NCBI GenBank assembly: GCA_937871165.1
Contig: CALMXK010000142.1
Location: forward strand, 1 to 33,099
From: an uncultured Actinomycetes bacterium
GTDB lineage: Bacteria > Actinomycetota > Thermoleophilia > Miltoncostaeales > Miltoncostaeaceae
Direction of reading: 5' to 3'
DNA length: 33,099 nucleotides
The notes under the pieces were generated by a model. The model saw only the letters and a list, made by a program, of their open reading frames with translations. It was not told the DNA's origin and ran no database searches. A program made the translations under genes and the position numbers. Positions 1-8,132 of this stretch are shown piece by piece (the stretch's first letter is position 1; the number at the start of each line of letters is the position of its first letter).

Positions 1-893
1 AGCTCGACCAGATCGATTGTGGCGTGGTCGAGAATGACCTCGGATCCGTCGGTCCGTGGCCGGCGGTAATCGCGCGTCGGCGCGGCACCGTCGAGTCCCT
101 CCCGACGAAGGACGGCGGCCAGGATTGCGGCGGCCATCGGCCCGAGGGCCGCGGTGGGCTGGTTCGTGTGCACCCGGTGGCCCAGGTCGACCTGCGCCAT
201 GGCATCGACTCCGACGTGTGCGGAGATGTCCCACAGCAGCCCGATCTCCACGGCGTATCCCGACAGGAACGGCACCGACTCGAGCACGTCGCGTCGCCCC
301 GCCGCCTCGCCGGACAAGGGCTGTATGAACCCGGCGAGCTCGGGTCGGAAGCGGTTGATGAGCGGACGCGCGCAAATCTCACTCACGCGTCCGCCGCCGA
401 CGGCGGTGTTCGCGAGTGGACGGTCGAAGAACCCTTTCACGTAGCCGATCGCCCGGTTGGTGAGCAGCGGCCCGAGCAGCTGCGGGATGAACCGGGGATC
501 GAAGTCGATGATGTCCCCGTCGACCCACACCACCACATCGCCGTCGGTCACCTCCAGGCTGCGCCACATGGCGGCACCCTTGCCGCGGCCGACGATGTGC
601 GGCAGCACGTCATCGTCGTGAACCACGCGGGCGCCGGCTGCGCGGGCCGCCGCCGTGTCGTCGCCGCCGCTCCCCCCGTTCATCACTACGAGCTCATCCA
701 CGAGCGGGGCCTCGCCGCCCATCCATTCGTGGACGATCGCCGTGCAGATGTGGCCGACGGTGTCCTCAACCTGGCGCGCCGGGACGACCACGGACACGCG
801 GCAACCGTTGGCGCGCTTCACATCGCGCATGCGCTTGGGGTCGAAGGCGCCGGGCCCGAAGGTCCGCTCCTTGAGCCATCGGTCGACGCTCAC
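1..893 (-). CDS. gpgS: Glucosyl-3-phosphoglycerate synthase (GT81), 3' end cut by window edge
   Basis: GT-A fold glycosyltransferase expected to move glucose from an NDP-glucose to 3-phosphoglycerate, the first step to glucosylglycerate and, in mycobacteria, methylglucose lipopolysaccharide. The reading frame is open from a GTG at 893 to the window edge (297 codons; the family is about 320). Visible landmarks are VSVVVPARQVEDTVG near residue 34, the acidic metal/nucleotide motif VDGD (DxD type), GGGRVSEICARPL, QPLSGE, GYAVEIGLL and a late HTNQP. All line up with what I recall of mycobacterial GpgS. The GTG overlaps the stop of the upstream HTH-citrate synthase (GTGA, 890-893), so the two are translationally coupled. 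The family call is firm; the substrate is inferred from similarity. Confidence 0.85.
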   Translation of the reverse strand, partial: MSVDRWLKERTFGPGAFDPKRMRDVKRANGCRVSVVVPARQVEDTVGHICTAIVHEWMGGEAPLVDELVVMNGGSGGDDTAAARAAGARVVHDDDVLPHIVGRGKGAAMWRSLEVTDGDVVVWVDGDIIDFDPRFIPQLLGPLLTNRAIGYVKGFFDRPLANTAVGGGRVSEICARPLINRFRPELAGFIQPLSGEAAGRRDVLESVPFLSGYAVEIGLLWDISAHVGVDAMAQVDLGHRVHTNQPTAALGPMAAAILAAVLRREGLDGAAPTRDYRRPRTDGSEVILDHATIDLVE

Positions 894-2053
894 TGCGACG
901 ATTGTAGGTCAGGCCGCGGCCCCACGTAGCGCGCCCGTGGCCGAATCAGGGTGCCGGCCGCCCAGGCTTCGAAGACGTGCGCGATCCAACCGACCAAGCG
1001 TCCGAGCGCAAACATCGTCGTCCCCGCACCCGTGGGCAGTCCAAGGCGCTCGGCAACAATGAGCAGCGCAAAGTCGAGGTTGGGCCGGGCGTCGAGTTCG
1101 TCCGCACAGATCGCCACCAGCGCGTGAAGCTGCGGGTCGTCCTGCCAGTCCACGAGGTCCAACAACAGCGTCGCCCGCGGGTCGCCGGCGGGGTACAGGG
1201 GGTGACCGAAGCCGGGAACCTCGCCGAACGCTCCCAATGCGCGTCGGACGGCCTGATGCGGATCGGTGGTGCGGGCGTCGGCGATGATCTGTGCGAGCTG
1301 CTGTCCGGCGCCGCCGTGGCGATGGCCGCGAAAGGCGCACAGTGCCGCAAGCACCGCATCCTCAAGCCCACTGTCGGCCGACGCCACACACCGGGCCGTG
1401 AACGCGCTGACGTTCAGCTCGTGGTCGGCGCACAGCACCAGTGCGGCCGAGATCACGTCGGTGCGCTCACATGCGAATGCCGTCGCCAAGCGCTGCGCCA
1501 GCGGGCCGTCGCCGACGCCGGCCACTGCGGCGAACGACCGTGCGACAAGGCCCGCCGCGTGCTTGACATTCATGGGGTGCGGGGTGTGCGAGCCGGCGAG
1601 CGTCGCCGTCGACCCGTGCGCGAGCATTCGCACGAGCGACGCGACGGGATCGCCGTCGTCACCGACCCGCGTGCGCGACCGACCTGGCGGGAACACGATC
1701 GGGGCCGGCGTCTCCCACAGCAGCGCGGCAACGTCCTCGAGCGTGCCCGTGGCGGCGAGGTCGGCAGCATCGCGGCCCCGGTAGGACAAGTGGCCGTCAT
1801 CGATCAGTGAGAGCGACGACTCAAGTACCGGAAGTCCCCACTGCATCGCTGCGGCCGCACCCTTTTGCGACGGGGTCTCGGCCCGCCCGCGGCGCAGTGC
1901 GTCGAGCGGCCCGCGGGGGTACACGCGCGCCCGGCTCGGACCCGGACCGGGTGTCGACTGCACCAGACCGCGACTGACGTAGGCGTAGAGCGTCTGTTTG
2001 GTGATCCCGAGGAGCGCGGCGGCCTCGTCGGCGCTCAGATCGACGTCGGACAT
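890..2053 (-). CDS. Citrate synthase-family protein with N-terminal helix-turn-helix
   Basis: A 387-residue fusion: residues about 6-50 form an excisionase/MerR-like HTH (LSADEAAALLGITKQTLYAY), and residues about 70-380 are a citrate synthase domain. The catalytic positions appear intact: H211 (HELN), H246 (RHGGAG), H284 (GFGHPLY) and D327 (NLDF), with the conserved ending IRPRARYVGP. It probably condenses acetyl-CoA with oxaloacetate or a related 2-oxoacid. Whether the HTH binds DNA is unknown; it may act as a sensor-regulator. A divergent citrate synthase gene starts 78 bp away, the actinobacterial arrangement of paired citrate synthase genes. Start ATG 2053 is preceded by TAAAAT ending 6 bases upstream, consistent with a leaderless mRNA. 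The stop overlaps gpgS. Confidence 0.88.
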   Translation of the reverse strand: MSDVDLSADEAAALLGITKQTLYAYVSRGLVQSTPGPGPSRARVYPRGPLDALRRGRAETPSQKGAAAAMQWGLPVLESSLSLIDDGHLSYRGRDAADLAATGTLEDVAALLWETPAPIVFPPGRSRTRVGDDGDPVASLVRMLAHGSTATLAGSHTPHPMNVKHAAGLVARSFAAVAGVGDGPLAQRLATAFACERTDVISAALVLCADHELNVSAFTARCVASADSGLEDAVLAALCAFRGHRHGGAGQQLAQIIADARTTDPHQAVRRALGAFGEVPGFGHPLYPAGDPRATLLLDLVDWQDDPQLHALVAICADELDARPNLDFALLIVAERLGLPTGAGTTMFALGRLVGWIAHVFEAWAAGTLIRPRARYVGPRPDLQSSQ

Positions 2054-2059
2054 GCGTTG

Positions 2060-2065
2060 ATTTTA
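2060..2065 (-). promoter_or_regulatory. Probable -10 box (TAAAAT) of HTH-citrate synthase gene
   Basis: TAAAAT on the minus strand ends 6 bases before ATG 2053, so transcription would begin at or next to the start codon. No Shine-Dalgarno sequence and no clear -35 box are visible. The shared region 2054-2130 also holds the promoter of the divergent citrate synthase. Confidence 0.55.
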
Positions 2066-2075
2066 GCAATCAAGA

Positions 2076-2104
2076 TTGACGAATGTTGAGCGCATTTCTA
2101 CGCT
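2076..2104 (+). promoter_or_regulatory. Sigma70-type promoter of citA-like gene
   Basis: A -35 box TTGACG (2076-2081) and a -10 box TACGCT (2099-2104) are separated by 17 bases, the ideal spacing. Transcription would start near 2111, leaving about 20 bases of leader that includes the ribosome binding site AGGAGGG (2121-2127). It lies in the 77-bp gap between the divergent citrate synthase genes, within reach of an HTH protein encoded next door. Confidence 0.6.
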
Positions 2105-2130
2105 CGGTGCACACGACTTCAGGAGGGCAC

Positions 2131-3198
2131 ATGAGCACAGCACACACAGCGGGTCTCGAGGGTGTGGTCGCCGTTGAGACCTCGATCGCCGAACCGGATC
2201 GCGACGGAGGCGCACTGCGCTACCGCGGCGTCGACATCATCGATCTGGTCGGCCGTCTGCGCTACGAACAGGTGTGGGGCCTGCTCGTCGACGACGATCC
2301 GTCGTTCCGTCTGGCCCCCGTGGACGTTCCGACGCCAACGTTCACCGGCGAGCCGATGGCCGACCTGCAGGCGGCGATCGCGGCCCTTTCCGGCCACTGG
2401 GGGCTCGCAAAGCTGGTGGACATGGAAACGGCGGAGGTGCGTGCAGACTTGGAGCGGCTCTCATCAGCGGCCTTCGTCATCGCGGCGGCACTCGCCTCCG
2501 GCGGATCGACGGCGGCCGTCCCCACTGATGACGGTGCGGTCGCGGAGCGCTTCGTGCGCGCGTGGCGCGGAACGGCAGTCGCCGAGGTGGTCGAGGCGAT
2601 CGAGACCTACTGGATCTGCACCGCTGAACACGGGCTGAACGCATCCACATTCACGGCGCGAATCGTCGCCTCCACCGGGGCCGACGCCGCGGCGTGCCTT
2701 GCCGCAGCCATCGGGGCCCTGTCTGGTCCGCTCCACGGCGGCGCGCCTGCGCGCGTGGTGCCGATGCTCGAAGAGGCCGAGGCCCGCGGCAGTGCCGAGG
2801 ACGCCATCCTCGCCATCCTCGGGCGCGGCGAGCGCATGATGGGATTCGGTCACCGCGTCTATCGCGCCGAGGACCCGCGGGCGCGGCTGCTGCGTGAGAC
2901 GGCCCGACGCATCGGCGCTCCCCGCTACGAGATCGCGTGTGAGGTGGAACGCGCCGCATTGGCGGAGCTCGCACGTCGAAAGCCGGATCGGGTCCTTGCA
3001 ACCAACGTCGAATACTGGTCGGCGGTGGTGCTCGACGCCGCAGGTGTCCCGCCACACTTCGCCCCCGTGCTGTTCGCCTGCTCGCGCACGGCGGGGTGGT
3101 CGGCGCACATCCTGGAACAGCACGCCACCGGCCGACTGATTCGCCCGGCGGCGCGCTACGTCGGGCCGCCCGCCCGGCAGCTGGCGGTGCCCTCCTGA
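2131..3198 (+). CDS. citA: Citrate synthase 2 (CitA type)
   Basis: A 355-residue citrate synthase, expected to condense acetyl-CoA and oxaloacetate to citrate. The start ATG 2131 follows AGGAGGG by three bases; an earlier in-frame start at 2083 lies inside the promoter and is unlikely. Family landmarks are GALRYRGVDI, H167 (EHGLNAS), H202 (LHGGA), H241 (GFGHRVY) and the C-terminal LIRPAARYVGP. The residue aligned with the catalytic Asp of classical citrate synthases is Glu293 (TNVEYWSA). From memory, mycobacterial CitA also carries Glu here, so this looks like a subgroup trait rather than a defect. It is divergent from the HTH-fused paralogue. 2-Methylcitrate synthase activity cannot be excluded. 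Confidence 0.88.
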   Translation: MSTAHTAGLEGVVAVETSIAEPDRDGGALRYRGVDIIDLVGRLRYEQVWGLLVDDDPSFRLAPVDVPTPTFTGEPMADLQAAIAALSGHWGLAKLVDMETAEVRADLERLSSAAFVIAAALASGGSTAAVPTDDGAVAERFVRAWRGTAVAEVVEAIETYWICTAEHGLNASTFTARIVASTGADAAACLAAAIGALSGPLHGGAPARVVPMLEEAEARGSAEDAILAILGRGERMMGFGHRVYRAEDPRARLLRETARRIGAPRYEIACEVERAALAELARRKPDRVLATNVEYWSAVVLDAAGVPPHFAPVLFACSRTAGWSAHILEQHATGRLIRPAARYVGPPARQLAVPS

Positions 3199-3243
3199 GG
3201 CACCCCGATGCGCACCCGTTCGGAGTGGACCACCGTTGCTGCT

Positions 3244-3249
3244 AAATTC
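3244..3249 (+). promoter_or_regulatory. Probable -10 box (TAAATT) of the rml operon
   Basis: TAAATT ends 8 bases before rmlA ATG 3258, in the only intergenic space (3199-3257) ahead of the operon. This fits the TANNNT pattern seen at other starts in the window. No convincing -35 box is visible. A CTCCTGG stretch follows it, but no good Shine-Dalgarno sequence. Confidence 0.4.
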
Positions 3250-3257
3250 TCCTGGAA

Positions 3258-4331
3258 ATGGAAGAACTCAAAGGTTTGGTCCTCTCCGGCGGGGCCGGGA
3301 CGCGGTTGCGGCCGCTGACCCACACAAGCGCGAAGCAATTGGTGCCGGTCGCGAACAAACCGGTGCTTTTCTACGGGCTGGAAGCCCTGCGTGACGCCGG
3401 TATCCGTCAGGTCGGCATCATCGTTGGCGACACCCGCGCCGAAATCGAGGAGGCCGTTGGCGACGGCTCCCGGTTCGGACTGGAGATCACCATCATCCCC
3501 CAGTCCGCGCCGCTTGGCCTGGCCCATGCCGTGCTGACGGCCGAGGAATTCCTCGGCGACTCCTCGTTCGTGATGTACCTGGGCGACAACCTGCTTCGCG
3601 ACGGCATCACCGGACTGGTCGAGGAATTTCGCCAGAACGCGCCGGACGCCATGATCCTGTTGCAGCACGTGGACGAGCCCGAGCACTACGGCATCGCCGA
3701 ACTGGACGGTGACACCGTCGTCCGGCTCGTCGAGAAGCCGAAGAACCCCACGAGCGACCTGGCACTCGTCGGCGTGTACCTGTTCACGCACGCCATCATC
3801 GAATCCGCCAAGACGATCAAACCGTCGTGGCGCAACGAGCTCGAGATCACCGACGCCATCCAGAACCTGGTCGATCGCGGGCTGCGCGTGGAGCCGCACA
3901 TCGTGAGCGGCTGGTGGAAGGACACGGGCCAAGTGGGCGACATGCTCGAGGCGAACCGCCTGATCCTGGACGTCCAACGCCGACGCATCGACGGCGAGGT
4001 CGACGACGAGTCGATCATCGACGGTCGCGTGGTGATCGAGGCCGGCGCAAAGGTCGTGCGCTCCACGGTTCGCGGCCCTGCGGTGATCGGCGCCGGCACC
4101 GTGATCGAGGACGCCTACGTGGGTCCCTACAGCGCGATCTCCGACAACTGCTACGTCAGCCATGCCGAGATCGAGCACAGCATCCTGTGGGAGGGCAGCT
4201 CGATCCGCGACCTGGATGCACGTGTCGAAAGCAGCCTGATCGGACGCGAGGTCTCCATCGGACGCACCGAGGAGAAGCCGCGCGCATACCGGTTCATCCT
4301 CGGTGACTCGTCCACCATCGGCCTGACGTGA
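3258..4331 (+). CDS. rmlA: Glucose-1-phosphate thymidylyltransferase, long form
   Basis: First enzyme of dTDP-L-rhamnose synthesis: dTTP + glucose-1-phosphate gives dTDP-glucose + PPi, in the cytoplasm. The 357-residue protein has the nucleotidyltransferase signature GGAGTRLRPLT (11-21) with the catalytic K26 in AKQLVPVANKP. It also has QSAPLGLAHAV (82-92) and a metal-binding D110 in YLGDN. The C-terminal third is a left-handed beta-helix (repeats such as IIDGRVVIEAGAKVV and GPAVIGAGTVIEDAYVGPY), which marks the long (StrD/RmlA-long) form rather than the 290-residue enterobacterial form. It is first in the rmlACDB operon; its stop overlaps the rmlC start by 4 bases. A dedicated antibiotic or secondary-metabolite role is possible but the complete rml set argues for rhamnose. 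Confidence 0.93.
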   Translation: MEELKGLVLSGGAGTRLRPLTHTSAKQLVPVANKPVLFYGLEALRDAGIRQVGIIVGDTRAEIEEAVGDGSRFGLEITIIPQSAPLGLAHAVLTAEEFLGDSSFVMYLGDNLLRDGITGLVEEFRQNAPDAMILLQHVDEPEHYGIAELDGDTVVRLVEKPKNPTSDLALVGVYLFTHAIIESAKTIKPSWRNELEITDAIQNLVDRGLRVEPHIVSGWWKDTGQVGDMLEANRLILDVQRRRIDGEVDDESIIDGRVVIEAGAKVVRSTVRGPAVIGAGTVIEDAYVGPYSAISDNCYVSHAEIEHSILWEGSSIRDLDARVESSLIGREVSIGRTEEKPRAYRFILGDSSTIGLT

Positions 4332-4879
4332 GATCCGTCCCGACAACGCTGCCGGGTCTGATCGTCGTCGAGCCCACGGTGCACGGCGATTCGCGCGGGT
4401 TCTTCCTGGAGAGCTACCGGGAGGATCGTCTCGCGGAGCTGGGGATCACCGATGCATGGGTGCAGGACAATCACGCGCGCTCTGGGCGTGGTGTGATCCG
4501 CGGCATGCACTTCGCACTGCCACCCGGCCAGGCGAAGCTCGTGCGGTGCGTGCGCGGGACGGTGATCGACGTGGTGGTCGACATCCGTCGCGGGTCTCCG
4601 ACGTACGGCAAATGGGAGGCCATCGAACTCGATGACGTCTCGCAGCGGATGGTGTACGTGCCGGTGGGATTTGCGCACGGCTACTGCGTCACCAGTGAGA
4701 TTGCGGATGTCGTCTACAAGTGCACGCACTACTACGACCCGACGCTGGAACGGGAGATCTCCCTGGCGGACCCCGACGTCGGGATCGTCTGGCCCGATGT
4801 GGAGCGCACCCTCTCGCAGCGCGACATCGACGCGCCGCGCCTTCGTGACATCGCCGACGAGCTGCCCTTCCAGTTCTGA
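4328..4879 (+). CDS. rmlC: dTDP-4-dehydrorhamnose 3,5-epimerase
   Basis: Third enzyme of the dTDP-L-rhamnose pathway, epimerising C3 and C5 of dTDP-4-keto-6-deoxyglucose. The 183-residue cupin has the usual family length. Landmarks are DSRGFFLESYRED (21-33), QDNHARS, GVIRGMHF with the probable catalytic base H61, KLVRCVRGTVIDVVVDIRRGSPTYG, and YVPVGFAHGYCV. The common RGLHYQ is here RGMHFA. Start GTG 4328 overlaps the rmlA stop (GTGA) and its stop shares one base with the rmlD ATG, so translation is coupled along the operon. Confidence 0.92.
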   Translation: MRSVPTTLPGLIVVEPTVHGDSRGFFLESYREDRLAELGITDAWVQDNHARSGRGVIRGMHFALPPGQAKLVRCVRGTVIDVVVDIRRGSPTYGKWEAIELDDVSQRMVYVPVGFAHGYCVTSEIADVVYKCTHYYDPTLEREISLADPDVGIVWPDVERTLSQRDIDAPRLRDIADELPFQF

Positions 4880-5733
4880 TGCGCGTGCTCGTCACCGGCG
4901 CCGCCGGCATGCTTGGCAGGGACCTGATCCCGGCACTGACTGCACTCGGCCATGAGGTGACCGGTGTCGACATGGATGTCGATATCACCGATCCGGCAGC
5001 GGTCGACGCTTGTGTGGATCGGGTTCGGCCCCAGGCTGTCTTTCACCTGGCCGCGTGGACGAACGTCGACGGGGCCGAGGAGCATGAGCCGGCCAGCCTG
5101 GCAGTCAACGGCGATGGCACGCGCAACGTGGCGCGAGCGGCTGCACGCGCGGGTGCGGCGCTCGTCGCGGTCTCCACGGACTACGTCTTTCGGGGCGACA
5201 ACGCCGCCGGCTACCGCGAGGACGACGTGACCGGGCCGATCGGCGCCTACGGCCGGACGAAACTTGCCGGTGAACAAGCTGCGCTCCACGAACATCCATC
5301 CGGAGCGCGGATCGCCCGGACAGCCTGGCTCTACGGCGCGCACGGCCGGAACTTCGTGGACACGATGCGTCGCCTGGGCGCCGAGCGCGACGAGCTGACC
5401 GTGGTGGCTGACCAGACCGGATCGCCCACGTGGACGCGGGATCTGGCTCCCGCGTTGATCGCCCTGCTCGATCAACCGCCGGGGATCTACCATGTGGCTG
5501 GTGGCGGCTCGGTCACGTGGGCGGACTTCGCCCGTGCGATCTTCGACGAATGTGGTCTGGACTGCACGGTCCGCGACGTTACGACTGCCGAGTATGGGGC
5601 TGCGGCGCCGCGTCCGGCATGGTCCATCCTGACAGTCACCAAGGTCGGGGCGCCACGGCTTCGCGACTGGCGCGCGGCACTCCACGAGTACATCGAAACG
5701 ACGTCGACGACGGTCGACACGGAAGGACACTGA
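4879..5733 (+). CDS. rmlD: dTDP-4-dehydrorhamnose reductase
   Basis: Last enzyme of the pathway, reducing dTDP-4-keto-L-rhamnose to dTDP-L-rhamnose with NAD(P)H. It is a 284-residue extended short-chain dehydrogenase: Rossmann motif GAAGMLG (7-13), STDYVF with T100, and the catalytic YxxxK at Y124/K128 (YGRTK). DQTGSPTWTRDLAPALIAL and YHVAGGGSVTWADFARAIF are typical RmlD segments. Its ATG shares a base with the rmlC stop, and rmlB follows after 4 bases. Confidence 0.92.
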   Translation: MRVLVTGAAGMLGRDLIPALTALGHEVTGVDMDVDITDPAAVDACVDRVRPQAVFHLAAWTNVDGAEEHEPASLAVNGDGTRNVARAAARAGAALVAVSTDYVFRGDNAAGYREDDVTGPIGAYGRTKLAGEQAALHEHPSGARIARTAWLYGAHGRNFVDTMRRLGAERDELTVVADQTGSPTWTRDLAPALIALLDQPPGIYHVAGGGSVTWADFARAIFDECGLDCTVRDVTTAEYGAAAPRPAWSILTVTKVGAPRLRDWRAALHEYIETTSTTVDTEGH

Positions 5734-5737
5734 CCCC

Positions 5738-6730
5738 ATGAAGCTTCTTGTCACCGGCGGCTGCGGATTCATCGGGTCTGCCTTTGTGCGTCTGGCGCTC
5801 GAGAAGGGCGTCGACGTCGTGAACTTCGACAAGCTCACGTACGCCGGTGATCCGGAGAACGTGGCGGACGTGGCCGATCATCCGCGCTACAGCTTCGTGC
5901 AGGGTGACATCGCCGATCCCGACGCGGTTCATACGGCGCTGCCCGGCTGCGACGCGATCATCAACTTCGCCGCCGAGACGCACGTGGATCGCAGCATCCT
6001 TGACCCGTCCGACTTCATTCGCACCGACGTCCAGGGCACGGCCACCTTGCTTGCGGCGGCACGCGAGCACGCCATCACGCGGTTCGTGCAGGTGTCCACC
6101 GACGAGGTCTACGGCTCGATCCCGTCGGGCTCGTTCCGTGAGACCGATCCGCTGAAGCCGTCCAGCCCGTACTCGGCGAGCAAGGCCGGCGGCGACATGC
6201 AGGTGCTGGCCTGGCACAACACGTTCGGGGTCGATGCGTTGATCACGCGCGGAAGCAACACGTTCGGCCCGCGGCAGTATCCGGAGAAGCTGATCCCGCT
6301 GTTCATCACGAATGCGATGGACGGTGTGAGCTTGCCGGTGTACGGCGACGGCCAGCAGGTGCGTGACTGGATCTTCATGGATGACCACTGCAGTGGCATC
6401 TGGACGGCGTTTGAGCGGGGTGTGGCCGGCGAGATCTACAACGTCGGCGGCGGCCATGAAGTGCCGAACATGGAGATCACCAACCGGATCGTCGCGATGA
6501 CCGGAGCGGATCCCGCGATCATCACCTTCGTGGAGGATCGTCTCGGGCACGATCGCCGCTACTCGCTCGATACGACGAAGCTCCGTGGGCTCGGGTGGGC
6601 GCCGAAGCGCTCGTTCGACGAGGCGCTCGAGGAGACAGTGTGCTGGTATCAGGGGCGGCGCGACTGGTGGGAGCCGATCAAGAGCGGTGAGTATCTGGAG
6701 TACTACAAGGCCCAGTACGGCAACCGGTGA
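5738..6730 (+). CDS. rmlB: dTDP-glucose 4,6-dehydratase
   Basis: Second enzyme of the pathway, turning dTDP-glucose into dTDP-4-keto-6-deoxyglucose with bound NAD. The 330-residue protein has the Rossmann motif GGCGFIG (7-13), the THVDRSI segment, the signature STDEVYG with catalytic T121-D122-E123, and YSASK with Y145/K149. RGSNTFGPRQYPEKLIPLFI and the DRLGHDRRYSLD segment are also diagnostic. A GGAAGGA stretch lies just upstream of the ATG. It closes the rmlACDB operon. The usual order places rmlB first; here it is last. Confidence 0.94.
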   Translation: MKLLVTGGCGFIGSAFVRLALEKGVDVVNFDKLTYAGDPENVADVADHPRYSFVQGDIADPDAVHTALPGCDAIINFAAETHVDRSILDPSDFIRTDVQGTATLLAAAREHAITRFVQVSTDEVYGSIPSGSFRETDPLKPSSPYSASKAGGDMQVLAWHNTFGVDALITRGSNTFGPRQYPEKLIPLFITNAMDGVSLPVYGDGQQVRDWIFMDDHCSGIWTAFERGVAGEIYNVGGGHEVPNMEITNRIVAMTGADPAIITFVEDRLGHDRRYSLDTTKLRGLGWAPKRSFDEALEETVCWYQGRRDWWEPIKSGEYLEYYKAQYGNR

Positions 6731-6912
6731 CCGTCAGGCGGGGCGCGGTCGGCAGCGAGGATTGCGGACGTTCGGGCTTCGGTAACACCGGTTTCATGAA
6801 GGATCTATAGGTTCGGGAAGAACATCGGGGTTATGGGGGACCTGTCCGCCGCCGATGATGAAGGCAGACACGCGGCCATGACGGCCGAACCCGCTTCCAA
6901 GGACCTCGCACG
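6731..6912. other. Intergenic leader between rmlB and the SpoIID/LytB gene
   Basis: This 182-base gap has no good ORF. It contains short inverted repeats (ACACCGGTTT region at about 6785; GGCCATGACGGCC at about 6874) and a possible -10 box (TCTATA, 6804-6809). ATGAAGG occurs twice, at about 6796 and 6859. If the promoter is right, the SpoIID mRNA has a leader of about 95 bases. I could not match it to a riboswitch class. Confidence 0.35.
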
Positions 6913-8055
6913 ATGCGACATGGACGAGCAATTGCCCTGACTCTGGGCGCCCTGATTTCGGTTGGAACTGCGACCGCGGACGCGGCGACCCGCTACCAGT
7001 TCAAGTTCACCGGCCGCGGCTTCGGCCACGGTGTCGGCATGTCGCAGTACGGCGCGCAGGGTGCGGCGCTTGCCGGGATGAAGGCGGAGAGCATCATCGG
7101 GATGTACTTCCCCGGGACGACGCTGCAGAAGCTGCCAACCACGACGGTCCGGGTACTTCTCGGGACGTCCATTACGTCGCGGTCGATGACCGCGAGCGGT
7201 CAGTGGACCTTGACGAATCGCCTCGGCCAGGCGAAGACGATGCCGTCGGGTGCGATCACGGCGAGCGTGATCGACGGGACGACGATGGTGTTCAAGGACG
7301 CGACCGGCAAGATCGTGTTCCGCGCGGGTGGCATGGTGCTCGCCAAGCCGGTTGGCGCGTCGATTCTCGCGCTCGGCACGAAGCGCTACCGCGGTGCATT
7401 TCGCCTGACGCCGGCGAGCAATCGGTTCAGCGTGATCAATGTGGTGGACCTGGAGAAGTACTTGCCGGGTGTGGTGCCGCTTGAGATGCCGGCGTCGTGG
7501 GCCCCGCAGGCGCTTCGCGCCCAGGTGATCGCCGCACGGTCGTATGCGATGGCGACGAAGCGCACCGGTGAGTTCGACATGTACGCGGATGAGCGCAGCC
7601 AGATGTACGGCGGCGTGAACGCCGAGGATTCCCGCACGAATGCTGCTGTGGCGACGTCGGCAGGGTTGGTGGCGACCTACGGTGGCCGTGTCGCGACGAC
7701 CTTCTTCTCGTCCACGTCGGGCGGGGTCACCGAGTCGGCGCAGAACGTGTTCGGCAATGCGGTGCCCTACCTGGTGTCGATCAGTGACGAGCAGTACGAC
7801 GCGATTTCGCCGCGTCACATCTGGGGCAAGTACGACCAGAAGGTGTTGAAGGATTCGCAGATCAGTGCGGCGCTCGGTTTGCCGCGCCCGGTGCTGTCGA
7901 TGCGCGTGGTGTCGCGAAGCCCTGCGGGCCGCGCGCTGAAGGTGCGTGTGGTGCAGACCGACGGCACGGTGAGCTACTTCACTGGCTCGACGTTCCGCTG
8001 GAAGTTCGGACTGTCGTCGACGTGGTTCTACCAGTCGCGTTCGATCGTCTCGTAG
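6913..8055 (+). CDS. SpoIID/LytB-domain exported protein
   Basis: A 380-residue exported protein with a signal peptide (basic MRHGR, hydrophobic core to about residue 24, ATADAA cleavage region). The mature part begins with the SpoIID/LytB hallmark GRGFGHGVGMSQYGAQGAA (19 residues from about 34). Later segments NRFSVINVVDLEKYLPGVVPLEMPASW, LRAQVIAARSYAMA, YGG and FSSTSGGVTESAQNVFG are typical of the domain. In Bacillus, SpoIID is a lytic transglycosylase acting on denuded glycan strands and LytB activates an amidase, so this protein probably acts on or binds cell-wall peptidoglycan. AAGGA (6899-6903) precedes the ATG by 9 bases. The TAG stop is immediately followed by, and shares two bases with, a 54-bp repeat. 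No sporulation genes are nearby, so a sporulation role is unsupported. Confidence 0.85.
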   Translation: MRHGRAIALTLGALISVGTATADAATRYQFKFTGRGFGHGVGMSQYGAQGAALAGMKAESIIGMYFPGTTLQKLPTTTVRVLLGTSITSRSMTASGQWTLTNRLGQAKTMPSGAITASVIDGTTMVFKDATGKIVFRAGGMVLAKPVGASILALGTKRYRGAFRLTPASNRFSVINVVDLEKYLPGVVPLEMPASWAPQALRAQVIAARSYAMATKRTGEFDMYADERSQMYGGVNAEDSRTNAAVATSAGLVATYGGRVATTFFSSTSGGVTESAQNVFGNAVPYLVSISDEQYDAISPRHIWGKYDQKVLKDSQISAALGLPRPVLSMRVVSRSPAGRALKVRVVQTDGTVSYFTGSTFRWKFGLSSTWFYQSRSIVS

Positions 8056-8107
8056 TTAACCGTTCTGGTGTCTGACACCAGAACGGTTAACTAGAACCCC
8101 TGCAAAT
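8054..8107 (+). repeat. 54-bp direct repeat copy 1 with 39-bp palindrome
   Basis: Identical over 54 bases to 9070-9123. Positions 8054-8092 form an odd-length perfect palindrome: arm AGTTAACCGTTCTGGTGTC (19 bases), a single central T, and the exact reverse complement. The arm is followed by a non-palindromic tail TAGAACCCCTGCAAAT (8092-8107 region). The first two bases are the end of the SpoIID gene stop codon, and the unknown secreted gene ends 25 bases beyond it on the other strand, so it sits between convergent genes. There is no T-run after the stem on either strand, so it is not a classical intrinsic terminator. Confidence 0.95.
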
Positions 8108-8132
8108 GGCGATATTCGCGCCTGCGAGTGCC

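Noticed and set aside
24..929. 301-codon plus-strand frame over gpgS
   Set aside because: Antisense to a GT81 frame with clear family motifs; its translation is Arg/Ala/His-rich with no recognisable domain, as expected of a high-GC shadow.
3156..4346. 396-codon minus-strand frame over rmlA
   Set aside because: Entirely antisense to rmlA; low-complexity Asp/Val/His-rich translation without motifs.
6781..6912. Riboswitch (c-di-AMP or c-di-GMP type) ahead of the SpoIID/LytB gene
   Set aside because: Tempting because cell-wall hydrolases often have such leaders, but the conserved core elements could not be found. A covariance-model search would settle it.
8054..8092. Palindrome as a simple rho-independent terminator
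   Set aside because: The stem is long and perfect but not followed by a T-run on either strand, and the conserved tail would be unexplained. A termination effect is still possible.
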